64,000 nt of DNA. Origin: a virus. The stretch spans positions 1 through 64,000 of the IMG/VR virus record IMGVR_UViG_3300042566_001780; one strand, written 5' to 3'. Both the position numbers and the translations under genes were made by a program. Shown here in pieces: positions 3,659 through 11,430 of the stretch. Under the pieces are notes generated by a model. The model searched no databases and was not told where the DNA came from. It saw only the letters and a list, made by a program, of their open reading frames with translations. How positions within the stretch are numbered: the stretch's first letter is position 1; each line of letters opens with the position of its first letter.

Positions 3659-5788
3659 ATGAACAAGCTCTCCATTGCATTTGCAAACAATCTCGCCATC
3701 ATTCCGACCCATGATAATGGCGATACCAAAAATACCGCTCTTGCAATGAGTGTTCAAGCTGAACTAATGAATGTCGGCTTCATGTTGAGCAAAGAAGCTT
3801 TCTCTTATCTTGAGACACGCACTGAGTCTTTCATTGCATCCTTCCATAACGGTATCATTCCTCTTGCAAAATCCGCAAAGGGCGTCACTAGCAAGAAGTA
3901 TTCTCCACTTTGGAAGAACTTCCCAATTGATGTTATGGCTGCATCTGATGCAGAGCTCTACATCACTGCGCTTATCCATTACTGGACTAATGGTACTTGG
4001 TCACCAGACGCGGAGCTGAAGGCTCGCGGTTTTGCTTTTGAAAAGAAAAACTTTATTGAGCTAAAGCTTGCTCCTGAAAATTGGGAGCAAAGTCTTGTCA
4101 ATGATTTGGCGGCTTTCACCAAACCGCTTGATCCCACCAATCTAAATAACCTGGTGTGGCTTGCGCAGAACTGTCAAGTCACCATTCCGGAAGTTTCTGT
4201 CAAAGAAACTATGGCAGCTTTGGCTGTAGCTGGAATTCCAGTGAAGGTGAAATCTCCTGTTGATGTGCTGCGGATTGCAGTCGGCATGTCTGGTGGCGAT
4301 ATGGCTCTCCCTTCTATGCCAAAAATCCCGCAAATGAAGGATAAGAGCTTGATGCGTGGCAGCTACGCATTTAATGCAAAAGTACAAGAAGCTAATGCGT
4401 TGCGTGAAACTTTCAAATTCAAGAAGTTCACTCGAAGCGAACGCCGGTACATCCTTGGATTGCTTGAGTCGCTGAAATTTGTTGATGAAGCAGAAATGCA
4501 GCGTCATCTTGGCCGTTGGGTTCGTCTTGGCGAAGTTCTCCATCCAGGCGAAATGAAGAGCAAGTTTCCAAAAGCAGCAGCTGCATTCTCCAAGATTCGC
4601 AATCAAGAAGAAGTGAAGGTTCGTACCTTTGCTGGTCGTGTTGATCTGGCGTTCAAGCAATCTCCTGATGTTGGTATGCAAGTTCTTCAAGAACGTCCTG
4701 GTGAATTTGCACGTCGTCTTGATGCACTGGTTCGTAATGAAAAGCATGATGCACAGCAGGTGATTGATCGATTTGCAGAAGTTGCAGGCAAAGTGTCGAC
4801 TAAAGTGCTGTTCGAGATGTTTGATCATTTTGAAGGTCGCTTGAAGGACAAGCCGCGTATGGTCATGATCAAGGGTAAAGGTTCCAAGGTTAAGAATCTG
4901 GAAACTCTCCCGAAACTGCCAGATCATATTGTGGAAAATATCCAGAAGATGATCAAGCAACAATTGGCTAATCGCGCTGCAAAGTTGCCAGCAATGGGTA
5001 ATGTGTTTGTTGATGATCAACTGCTGAATATGCCGGTGCCATATTCTATGCAATCCTCTGCAGAGGGTACTTCTACTTTGGTTCGCGGTACTCGCATGCC
5101 AATTGTTGAAGGTGCCAATACACTGCGTGGGTTTGTTCACTGGTATGATGAGAATGGCGATGACGACATTGATTTGTCGGCTACGTTCCTGGGCGCAAAG
5201 TTTGAAATTCTTGGTGAATGTGCATTCTATGATCTGCGGTCCACGAATTTGAAGGCGTATCACTCTGGTGATGTTCGCCATCGTATTGGGCATAATGCAG
5301 AGTACATTGACTTTGATTTGAATTCTGCTAAGGAACATGGTGTCAAGTATGTGGTGTTCTCTGCATACAATTTCAATGGTAATGCCATTAAGTCTGTACC
5401 TGAATGCACCTTTGGCGTGATGGAGCGTTCTAAGCCAAAAAGCAATGAGATCTTTGACCCAGCTACTGCCCCACAAGCTATCAAAGTTCAGGCAAATAGC
5501 AATTCGGTGTTTCCTGTCATGATTGATGTGGAAGCACATGAATGGATTTGGTTGGATCTTGAATCTGAAGGTCGAGGCTTTGCTTCTTTCCATAGTAATT
5601 CTTCTACTCTTGACAAAATCAAGGCATTCACACAACAAGCAAAGTTCAGTGTCTATGATCTGATTTCTCTGCATGTTGGCAGTCGCTCTGGTACCATTGT
5701 GAACAAGATGGAAGATGCTGATCTCATCTATTCGTATGACGACATTGTTCGAAACTATTCGAAACTGACTGAGTTCTTGAACATCTAA
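3659..5788 (+). CDS. TerD-domain stress-response protein
   Basis: A 709-residue protein. The region of about residues 490-600 fits a TerD-like calcium-binding domain: DDDIDLSATFLG (compare FDLDASAFLV), then AYHSGDVRHRIGHNAEYIDFDL (compare VEHTGD...IKIDL), then a VVFSAYNF strand. The long N-terminal part, with phrases such as RRYILGLLESLK, RWVRLGEVLHPG and RPGEFARRLDALVR, is helical and looks like the large partner region found in bacterial TerD-family proteins, but I cannot name it. Ter systems are linked to tellurite resistance, phage inhibition and membrane-associated stress responses. The protein is cytosolic by sequence. It has its own promoter, a structured leader and a terminator, so it is an independent unit. 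Its function in the phage is unknown. Confidence 0.65.
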   Translation: MNKLSIAFANNLAIIPTHDNGDTKNTALAMSVQAELMNVGFMLSKEAFSYLETRTESFIASFHNGIIPLAKSAKGVTSKKYSPLWKNFPIDVMAASDAELYITALIHYWTNGTWSPDAELKARGFAFEKKNFIELKLAPENWEQSLVNDLAAFTKPLDPTNLNNLVWLAQNCQVTIPEVSVKETMAALAVAGIPVKVKSPVDVLRIAVGMSGGDMALPSMPKIPQMKDKSLMRGSYAFNAKVQEANALRETFKFKKFTRSERRYILGLLESLKFVDEAEMQRHLGRWVRLGEVLHPGEMKSKFPKAAAAFSKIRNQEEVKVRTFAGRVDLAFKQSPDVGMQVLQERPGEFARRLDALVRNEKHDAQQVIDRFAEVAGKVSTKVLFEMFDHFEGRLKDKPRMVMIKGKGSKVKNLETLPKLPDHIVENIQKMIKQQLANRAAKLPAMGNVFVDDQLLNMPVPYSMQSSAEGTSTLVRGTRMPIVEGANTLRGFVHWYDENGDDDIDLSATFLGAKFEILGECAFYDLRSTNLKAYHSGDVRHRIGHNAEYIDFDLNSAKEHGVKYVVFSAYNFNGNAIKSVPECTFGVMERSKPKSNEIFDPATAPQAIKVQANSNSVFPVMIDVEAHEWIWLDLESEGRGFASFHSNSSTLDKIKAFTQQAKFSVYDLISLHVGSRSGTIVNKMEDADLIYSYDDIVRNYSKLTEFLNI

Positions 5789-5808
5789 AGAAGTTCAAGT
5801 CAAAAAGA

Positions 5809-5835
5809 AAAGGGAAGCATTTGCTTCCCTTTGTT
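5809..5835 (+). terminator. Rho-independent terminator after the TerD-domain gene
   Basis: AAAGGGAAGC (5809-5818), loop ATTT, GCTTCCCTTT (5823-5832), followed by a T-rich run. It ends the 3659-5788 transcript just before the late box at 5840. Confidence 0.85.
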
Positions 5836-5839
5836 GTTT

Positions 5840-5847
5840 CTAAATAG
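5840..5847 (+). promoter_or_regulatory. Late promoter box CTAAATAG
   Basis: The box lies between the terminator above and the gene starting at 5872, with 24 bp between box and ATG. It is the only promoter-like signal for that single-gene unit, which also ends in its own terminator. Confidence 0.65.
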
Positions 5848-5871
5848 GTCTTAAGACAGTAAGGATTTCAT

Positions 5872-6402
5872 ATGAAGCTAACAGACCTATTTGAAACACA
5901 TTTTTCAGATGATAATTTTGATGATTTAGATTTTGGATCGGAAGATCTCATTAGATTGACACCGCGCATTTCTGATAAGACACTTAGAAAAACAATTTCT
6001 GAAAATGTTGAAATCCATTTTGTCAATTTCCTCAGCAAGTACTGGGTACTTACCGTAGATAGGGAACCCGTCGCTTTCTTGCAGTTGGGCTATCTATTTG
6101 AAGTAGCCGATTCCTATTACATGACAGTGGAACTTATCTACGCGGCTCCTAAAATTAGGAAATCAATTTTGTTAGGAAAGTTCTTTTTAGAGCTCAAGCC
6201 ACTGTTGAGTCACCCACTTATTATTGGGGCTGGTGATTGGGGTGGAGTAACCTACAAACATGGTACGATCCTAATCAGGAAGTTAGCAAAATCCCATCGA
6301 TTCAAACTCCAATCCTTAGACCTAAGGACTGGTGAACTATCAGACTTTGATCCCGAGACTGACATGGTATCAACCAAAGGAAAGACTATAGTCTTCAAAT
6401 AA
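5872..6402 (+). CDS. Late protein with a faint acetyltransferase-like pattern, unknown function
   Basis: A 176-residue protein expressed as a single-gene late unit. The N-terminus MKLTDLFETHF resembles other N-termini in this window (MKLIKEL, MKLINEL, MINEIL, MKIREL), perhaps a capsid-targeting peptide. The middle, VAFLQLGYLFEVADSYYMTVELIYAAPKIRKSILLGKFF, has the strand-strand-helix order seen in GNAT acetyltransferases, but there is no clear acetyl-CoA loop, so that is a weak suggestion. It could be an internal head protein. There are no membrane segments. Confidence 0.7.
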   Translation: MKLTDLFETHFSDDNFDDLDFGSEDLIRLTPRISDKTLRKTISENVEIHFVNFLSKYWVLTVDREPVAFLQLGYLFEVADSYYMTVELIYAAPKIRKSILLGKFFLELKPLLSHPLIIGAGDWGGVTYKHGTILIRKLAKSHRFKLQSLDLRTGELSDFDPETDMVSTKGKTIVFK

Positions 6403-6420
6403 CTCTCGGGTCACCCAGAT

Positions 6421-6475
6421 GAAGCCCGGGAGTGAAGAGCTTTTCGTAATGATTGGCTCTTCACTCCCGGGCTTC
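6421..6475. terminator. Bidirectional terminator with a 20-bp perfect stem
   Basis: Bases 6421-6440 and 6456-6475 are perfect inverted repeats around a 15-nt loop with a GC-rich CCCGGG core. They lie between convergent genes ending at 6402 (+) and 6489 (-). The length suits a bidirectional transcription barrier. The U-tracts are poor. Confidence 0.75.
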
Positions 6476-6488
6476 AATGTCTCTAAAG

Positions 6489-8459
6489 TCACTCTGCTAT
6501 AGTTGAGAACCCATGTTCTTTCTGCACTATGAGTTTCTTATCAAGTCTACCATCAATTAGTGGATGATGCGAAATAACATAGATTGATAGGGCTTCATCA
6601 CGACTCTTATTCTTCAAAATGCCAGTGATTGCATCAATACCACCAGGATCTAATTGACCATCAAGCTCATCAATCAACAAAATGTTGAATTGATTGTGCA
6701 ATCGGTGCAACACATCCCTAAAAGCTAAAGATAGAGCAGTATTTACCCGGCGTTTTTCGCCAGCAGACAAATTACCAAAGTCAAGTTCTCTACCATATTC
6801 AGAAACGGTGCAACTCATGTCGGCATCAAACTTGACGATATGGGGAAGACCAAGAGATGATGTGTAAAAGTTGATTCGGTCATTCAAAAATGGAACAGAG
6901 CGGTTAATAATTCTTTTTCGAATAAAAGAATCTTTACCAGTCAGTAACTTTAGCAAAAATTGTTGGTGATCAAGGCGCTTTTTGAGAGCATCAACCTTAG
7001 CTGTATCAATCACAACCTCATCTTCTAGCATAAGTTGCTCAAGAGTCGAGACATACGGATTTTCAGTTGATGCAAGATCCTCAATCCGCTGTTTGGAGAT
7101 GGCAGCATTCTGCCGTGCTTTCAACAAAATCTCAAGATTAGGCTTAGTGATTTTTGCCTTGACATCTTTCAACTTTTCTTGAAGAACAGCAAGATCAGAA
7201 TTAGATGCAGCTAATTCTGTATTCTTTAAATCAAGAGCAGTATTGTTCTCGATTAAAGATGTCTTAAGTGCTTCAAGTTTGTCTTTTGCTTCTGCATAAT
7301 CTTGCAAACAATAAGGACATTTGGCATCTTCCAAATGAGCAATATCATCCTGCTGCTTTTTGATTGTTTTCTGTAGATTGCTAATTGCTAACTTGATAGG
7401 TGTCAGTTTTGCATTTTGATTAGAAATTTGCAAAGTCAGTTGATCGCGTTCAGCATGCAGTAATTGTTCAGCTTCAAGATCATCAGATGATACTAAATCA
7501 AGTTCAGCTTGAAGCTTCTTGATTTCTGTATCTCGATTAGTTTCCCAGTTCAAAGCACGTTTTTCTGCATCATTGATGTGCTTTTTCTGTGTATCACGAG
7601 CTTGTTGTTGTTGAACAATAATTGCTTCTTGAACTTTAATATCACCTTCAGTTTGCTTTATAAGCTCTTTTAGCTTTACTGCTTTTTCTGAAAGAAGGGT
7701 GATGTTAAGCAGCTCTTCAATATGAAGTCGTTGCTGAGCAATAGGCAGTGCTAAGAATGCCTGAGAATTACCAGAGAAGATGACCGTTTTGGTAAACAGT
7801 TCAAAAGAAATTCCAATGATGTCTTGGATAAAATTGTCGCACTCAGTAACACCTTTGCCTGGTGTAATATCATCACCATTCTTTGTGATTGAGATTGAAT
7901 ATGATTCTCCACGAGAGCGAATGATTTCATATTCATCCAATCCTTTAGTGAAAGAAATACCAACCTGCATCAACGTGTTTTTTGTAGCATTTGTGCTATT
8001 GATAAGTCGTTGAAGACTAATGTTATCGAATGGCTTGTTGAATAGGACATAGCAGAGTGCATTAATGATAGTAGTGTTGTGAGATACTATATCGTTAGTA
8101 TAGTATCGATGATCATCAGAATCTACCTGAACATCGTACATATTTTCAAATCGATCAGTTTGAATAATCGACTTGATTTCACTATCACCAGCCCGTGTTT
8201 TTATTTTGTTGCCAACTTTAAGGTTCTTGACAAAAATTTCGTTGAAACTTTCATCAAACACAATGTGATCATCAGCACACTCAAGAGTAAATCCATCCCC
8301 AGTTTCAAGAATGAAAACTTGATACTGGATAGTCTTAACTACTTTTGAAATAGGTTGAAAACCACTATCAGTCTCAATCTCAAAATTTGAAACATCAAAG
8401 CTTTCAAGAATTTTTCGACTGACTATTTCTGAAGGTTTAAACAATTGGTTATGATTCAT
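6489..8459 (-). CDS. 46: C-intein fused to the main part of recombination nuclease gp46 (SbcC/Rad50-like)
   Basis: A 656-residue product. Residues 1-128 are the C-terminal piece of a split intein: block-B-like FTLECADDHIVF, then a C-terminal block ending HRYYTNDIVSHN. The host protein resumes at TTIINALCYVLF, the second half of the Walker A P-loop. Further on come coiled coils with a zinc hook CPYC (near residue 390), an ABC signature LSAGEKRRVNTAL, and Walker B LLIDELDGQLDPGG. gp46 with gp47 resects DNA ends for T4-type recombination. The start overlaps the stop of the upstream gene (ATGA), giving translational coupling; there is no Shine-Dalgarno. Protein trans-splicing with the 84-residue partner is needed to rebuild the P-loop. 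Confidence 0.92.
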   Translation of the reverse strand: MNHNQLFKPSEIVSRKILESFDVSNFEIETDSGFQPISKVVKTIQYQVFILETGDGFTLECADDHIVFDESFNEIFVKNLKVGNKIKTRAGDSEIKSIIQTDRFENMYDVQVDSDDHRYYTNDIVSHNTTIINALCYVLFNKPFDNISLQRLINSTNATKNTLMQVGISFTKGLDEYEIIRSRGESYSISITKNGDDITPGKGVTECDNFIQDIIGISFELFTKTVIFSGNSQAFLALPIAQQRLHIEELLNITLLSEKAVKLKELIKQTEGDIKVQEAIIVQQQQARDTQKKHINDAEKRALNWETNRDTEIKKLQAELDLVSSDDLEAEQLLHAERDQLTLQISNQNAKLTPIKLAISNLQKTIKKQQDDIAHLEDAKCPYCLQDYAEAKDKLEALKTSLIENNTALDLKNTELAASNSDLAVLQEKLKDVKAKITKPNLEILLKARQNAAISKQRIEDLASTENPYVSTLEQLMLEDEVVIDTAKVDALKKRLDHQQFLLKLLTGKDSFIRKRIINRSVPFLNDRINFYTSSLGLPHIVKFDADMSCTVSEYGRELDFGNLSAGEKRRVNTALSLAFRDVLHRLHNQFNILLIDELDGQLDPGGIDAITGILKNKSRDEALSIYVISHHPLIDGRLDKKLIVQKEHGFSTIAE

Positions 8460-8560
8460 TTTTGCTTTGCAATCATTTCATGAAATTCACCAATTTTCAT
8501 AGTGAATAATTCTTTAGTAGTTTTATCTCTGATAGTGATCATTACGTCATGTGTGACACA
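8076..8560 (-). other. Atypically split intein in the gp46 P-loop
   Basis: The N-intein (34 residues, CVTHDVMITIRD...) follows GSNGSGK at 8560-8459. The C-intein (128 residues, ending SHN) spans 8459-8076 and is followed by TT. The insertion is therefore GSNGSGK|intein|TT. The break lies between block A and block B, giving a very short N-piece as in the AceL-TerL type of atypically split inteins, not the usual break near residue 100. Cys1, the penultimate His, terminal Asn and +1 Thr are all present. No homing endonuclease domain is visible. Confidence 0.9.
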
Positions 8561-8710
8561 TTTGCCGGATCCATTAGAGCCTCCAGTATCGAGGTTTTTA
8601 CCCTCAACCAATATAGTGCTTGGTTGAGATAAATCAATTTCATTTACATTTTGACCAAAGCTTAAAAAGTTACTAAACCAAAGTTTGTTGAATGTAATAT
8701 CATTACTCAT
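8456..8710 (-). CDS. 46: N-terminal fragment of gp46 fused to a short N-intein
   Basis: An 84-residue product. Residues 1-50 match the N-terminus of SbcC/Rad50-type gp46: the start FNKLWFSNFLSFG, then ILVEGKN and the first half of Walker A, GGSNGSGK. Residues 51-84 are the N-intein beginning with the catalytic Cys (CVTHDVMITIRD). I chose ATG 8710, which overlaps the stop of the upstream gene (ATGAGTAA); the longer frame from 8761 would lie inside that gene. By itself this protein has no function; trans-splicing joins it to the 6489-8459 product. Confidence 0.9.
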   Translation of the reverse strand: MSNDITFNKLWFSNFLSFGQNVNEIDLSQPSTILVEGKNLDTGGSNGSGKCVTHDVMITIRDKTTKELFTMKIGEFHEMIAKQK

Positions 8711-9077
8711 CTTTGGAAACATCCTTAGAAAAAGCAAATTGGACATCACTAGTGACATCAACCTCGCTAACTACTTTGTTGATGTATTTCCAGGTGCCCC
8801 AAACATATAATGCATCTGAGTTATTTCCAGGTTCTCCAGCAAATTCGTAGCATCGTCCAGAAGAAGTAAAAATCTTCTGTGAGGTTAGATCAATAGATTT
8901 GATAGCAGAAGAAACTCGCCCCTGATAAAACCGCGGTTCATAGCCAATTACGTGTCGAGTTTTTGTCCCATCAGCATAAGAAGCTTCCATAATTTTCCAT
9001 TGGGTCAATACTACTTCAGGCTGGTCTTCAATAGATTCAACATTCCATACTGATGAAGCTAAAATTTCGTTAATCAT
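8703..9077 (-). CDS. Conserved-looking protein between gp47 and gp46, unknown function
   Basis: A 124-residue protein, mostly beta by composition, with repeated aromatic residues (EPRFYQGRVSSAIKSIDL, ALYVWGTWKYINKV). The N-terminus is MINEILASSVWNVE. I prefer ATG 9077 to ATG 9083 because AGGA lies 7 nt before the first and is only one or two nt from the second. It overlaps both neighbours and is part of the gp47-gp46 operon, so it is translated with the recombination nuclease. No family recognised. Confidence 0.75.
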   Translation of the reverse strand: MINEILASSVWNVESIEDQPEVVLTQWKIMEASYADGTKTRHVIGYEPRFYQGRVSSAIKSIDLTSQKIFTSSGRCYEFAGEPGNNSDALYVWGTWKYINKVVSEVDVTSDVQFAFSKDVSKDE

Positions 9078-9079
9078 TT

Positions 9080-10120
9080 TCATTTCCTTTCATCAAACAA
9101 TTCGTCAAAAATAGTAACTAAAGTATTTGGGTCAATTGTGGCCGTAGGAGTAACGCCGTCCTTGATTAATTGACGAACAGTATTATCAAGTTGATCAAGA
9201 GCATCATCCTCAACTTCAAGTCCTTCAGATATTGCTTGCTTTTGATTAACTGCATCCTGTTCAATAACAAACTCTCTCAATTGATACGCTTCAATCATTT
9301 CTGCTTTAAGAGCCTGAACATCAGTATAACCAATATCAATATCAAGTAGACATTTGACGCGAGAACCAGGTTTAAAGTCTGCATTTTCTGCAGCTAATAC
9401 ATGTGATAACCGAGTCTTGTAGAATAATGGGCACTTAGGATAATCATAGAAAATGATGTCTTCAGATTCAGTGTCTAACATAGCAGCACCGCGCTCTGAA
9501 TCACCAGCATCCCCATAGTTTGTTGGGAATGCATTTCCAATGTAAACTACATTACCAGAAAACTGGCGCTTATGAAAATGCCCAGATAAAATGTATCGAG
9601 GACCCGTAAATTGCTTAGCATCTGGACCATGATCAAGAACTTTATCCTGACCAGTCACAACAAAGTTTCTAAATTCAAAATGGCCTAGCACATATTTGTA
9701 AGAGTTAATTTTGGCTGCAAGCTCTGGATACTCTGGATGAAACAAATAAGGAGCAGCATACATCTCTTTATTAATTTCTTGTGGTTCTGATATGATCCTG
9801 AAATTTTTGAAATCAGAAAATGGATCGGTTGAAAAAATATTTCGATTAGATCTGTAAAAAAGATCATGGTTACCAACTATAAAGAAAACTGGCAACCCAA
9901 GATTATCAAGTTTTCTTGCAGCAGCATGGGAAGAATTTAGAGTTCTAACACTGATTTGGTTTCGATTCTCATACCAATCACCCAAAAAAGCAATGTGAGT
10001 AGCTTTTTCGCGAATAGCTAGATCGCAGAACCAATCAATGAACTCATGACAGTCATTCAGATGTTGTTCTGAGTTGAGTCTTGCACCAAAATGAATGTCA
10101 GTAAAGCAAAGTAATTTCAT
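9080..10120 (-). CDS. 47: Recombination endonuclease subunit gp47 (SbcD/Mre11-like)
   Basis: A 346-residue calcineurin-like phosphoesterase. Visible metal-site motifs in order: LCFTDIHFGARL, FLGDWYENRN, FIVGNHDLFYR, VLGHFEFRN and LSGHFHKR. gp47 is the nuclease half of the T4 gp46/gp47 complex that resects double-strand ends. The C-terminus after about residue 250 is acidic and probably contacts gp46. ATG 10120 is used because the upstream TTG 10132 has no support; no clear Shine-Dalgarno is visible. A terminator hairpin of the sigma-factor gene lies immediately upstream, so expression may depend on readthrough or a promoter I could not locate. Confidence 0.93.
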   Translation of the reverse strand: MKLLCFTDIHFGARLNSEQHLNDCHEFIDWFCDLAIREKATHIAFLGDWYENRNQISVRTLNSSHAAARKLDNLGLPVFFIVGNHDLFYRSNRNIFSTDPFSDFKNFRIISEPQEINKEMYAAPYLFHPEYPELAAKINSYKYVLGHFEFRNFVVTGQDKVLDHGPDAKQFTGPRYILSGHFHKRQFSGNVVYIGNAFPTNYGDAGDSERGAAMLDTESEDIIFYDYPKCPLFYKTRLSHVLAAENADFKPGSRVKCLLDIDIGYTDVQALKAEMIEAYQLREFVIEQDAVNQKQAISEGLEVEDDALDQLDNTVRQLIKDGVTPTATIDPNTLVTIFDELFDERK

Positions 10121-10133
10121 TGTCTGAAGCAAA

Positions 10134-10169
10134 AACAGGCAGAAGTTTCAATTGTAACTTCTGCCTGTT
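10134..10169 (-). terminator. Rho-independent terminator after the gp55 gene
   Basis: A 14-bp perfect stem (10134-10147 with 10156-10169) and an 8-nt loop. On the minus strand it is followed by TTTTT. It lies between the stop of the sigma-factor gene (10193) and the gp47 start. Confidence 0.85.
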
Positions 10170-10192
10170 ACACATGTAACGCGGTTTTTGGA

Positions 10193-10654
10193 TTAGTCTT
10201 CTTTGAAGGACATGAATGAATGGTCGTCTGAAGACTTAGATTGATAGTTAAAGGATGGATTTGCTCCGGCATCCATCAGTAACTCATCACGAATGTCTCG
10301 TTCCTTGCGTTCTGCATTGATATAACCTAAGAATGAACGATAAACTGAGGTTGTATAATATGAAAATGGATTAGGAGATTCGGATTTGGTATGATCAAAT
10401 TTATGCCAATTATTGACCAAATTAACTACGGCAGTTGCTACCATGTCTTCGCGAAATGAATAACCTGCAAACCATGGATGGTAGGAATATCGTTCTGCAA
10501 TCAGAACCAAATATTGGCCTAAACGATCTGTAAGAACGCCTTTTTCTTTTGCCTCTAAAAATGCTTCTAAAATTTGAGCATTAGATACGTAATGCTTTTT
10601 ACTATCTGTTGATTTTTCTTTTTTGTATTTTTTCTTTGGTTCTGTTGCTGCCAT
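10193..10654 (-). CDS. 55: Late-transcription sigma factor gp55-like
   Basis: A 153-residue protein. The order ...LGQYLVLIAERY..., FREDMVATAVVNLVNNWHKFD, NPFSYYTTSVYRSFLGYINAERK follows the region-2-like part of phage T4 gp55, the sigma factor that directs host RNA polymerase to late promoters. In T4 this works with the gp45 clamp, which is encoded at 53745-54467. A Lys-rich N-terminus precedes it. AGAGGA lies 5 nt before the ATG. Recognition of the CTAAATAG boxes in this window is the natural inference. It is transcribed divergently from 10810-11430 and followed by its own terminator. Confidence 0.88.
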   Translation of the reverse strand: MAATEPKKKYKKEKSTDSKKHYVSNAQILEAFLEAKEKGVLTDRLGQYLVLIAERYSYHPWFAGYSFREDMVATAVVNLVNNWHKFDHTKSESPNPFSYYTTSVYRSFLGYINAERKERDIRDELLMDAGANPSFNYQSKSSDDHSFMSFKED

Positions 10655-10767
10655 AGAATCCTCTATTAGGTTGTTGGACAGCAGTGTATATTTTAACCTA
10701 ATAACCTCAAATTATTTAATTGGTTTTAGGATGAAATGCTGCTGTTTTGTGCAATAGTCATTTGTAG

Positions 10768-10775
10768 CTAAATAG
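10768..10775 (+). promoter_or_regulatory. Late promoter box CTAAATAG
   Basis: It ends 34 bp before the ATG at 10810 and probably drives the start of the baseplate operon (10810 onward). Confidence 0.6.
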
Positions 10776-10809
10776 TTAAGTCACATTCTTATTGATAGAA
10801 TTCCTAATC

Positions 10810-11430
10810 ATGTTACAACCAGCAGCTATTATTATTGGCCGATATCAGCCTCCGCACTTGGGGCATTATGCTATTATTGACATGGTCAAAGAGCACATTA
10901 AGAATCATGCTGATATTTATCCTAACCCGATCGTAATTGTAATAGATGGCGAAAAAAGTAGCAAGGATAAAAAGCGCAATCCATTGACACCCGACGATCG
11001 TATTTCAGCTATGCGTGCTTCTGGCAGAGCATCCGGTGTCAAATATCTTATTGCAAAAGATGTTATTAGTGCTATGGAGAAGCTAAAGGCTGCTGGGTTT
11101 GAAGCTGCTGTAACAGCTACAGGTTCAGATAGAAATGATAGTTACATTAAAATCCTAGACAAATACTATGAGTCTGGCGTAAAGAGAAAAAACCTTAGTT
11201 TGAAGAGAAGTGAGCTTGATGTAAAGCCTGAAACCATTGATGACATTTTGAACAATTTTGATTATGATACACCTGTTGAATTCATATCAGGCACCCTAAT
11301 TAGAGCAACTGTGGAAAAGGGTGATTTTGACAAATTTGCTATTATGACAGGTTTGACAGAGAATACAGATCTTGCAAAATCGATATTCAATAAAATTAAA
11401 AAATCAATGAAGGCAGATAGCGATGTTTGA
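10810..11430 (+). CDS. Nucleotidyltransferase (NMN/cytidylyltransferase-like)
   Basis: A 206-residue HxGH-superfamily enzyme: GRYQPPHLGHYAI at the N-terminus is the nucleotide-binding GRxxPxHxGH motif, and FISGTLIRATVEKGDFD near residue 160 is the ISGTxIR motif. Such enzymes transfer an adenylyl or cytidylyl group; NadM/NMN adenylyltransferase-like is the best guess, which would make NAD. A TTG at 10792 is in frame, but ATG 10810 is preferred. It heads the baseplate operon and overlaps the next gene by 8 bp, so a structural or assembly-linked role is possible. Confidence 0.75.
   Translation: MLQPAAIIIGRYQPPHLGHYAIIDMVKEHIKNHADIYPNPIVIVIDGEKSSKDKKRNPLTPDDRISAMRASGRASGVKYLIAKDVISAMEKLKAAGFEAAVTATGSDRNDSYIKILDKYYESGVKRKNLSLKRSELDVKPETIDDILNNFDYDTPVEFISGTLIRATVEKGDFDKFAIMTGLTENTDLAKSIFNKIKKSMKADSDV

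Noticed and set aside
4142-4149. CTAAATAA inside the TerD-domain gene, and CTAAATAC near 30008, as late promoters
   Set aside because: Both are inside long genes with no start codon 20-100 bp downstream.
4142-5674. Long open frame (510 codons) on the minus strand
   Set aside because: It lies wholly inside the TerD-domain gene on the other strand, is rich in Cys, His and Arg as antisense frames are, and has no ribosome-binding site.
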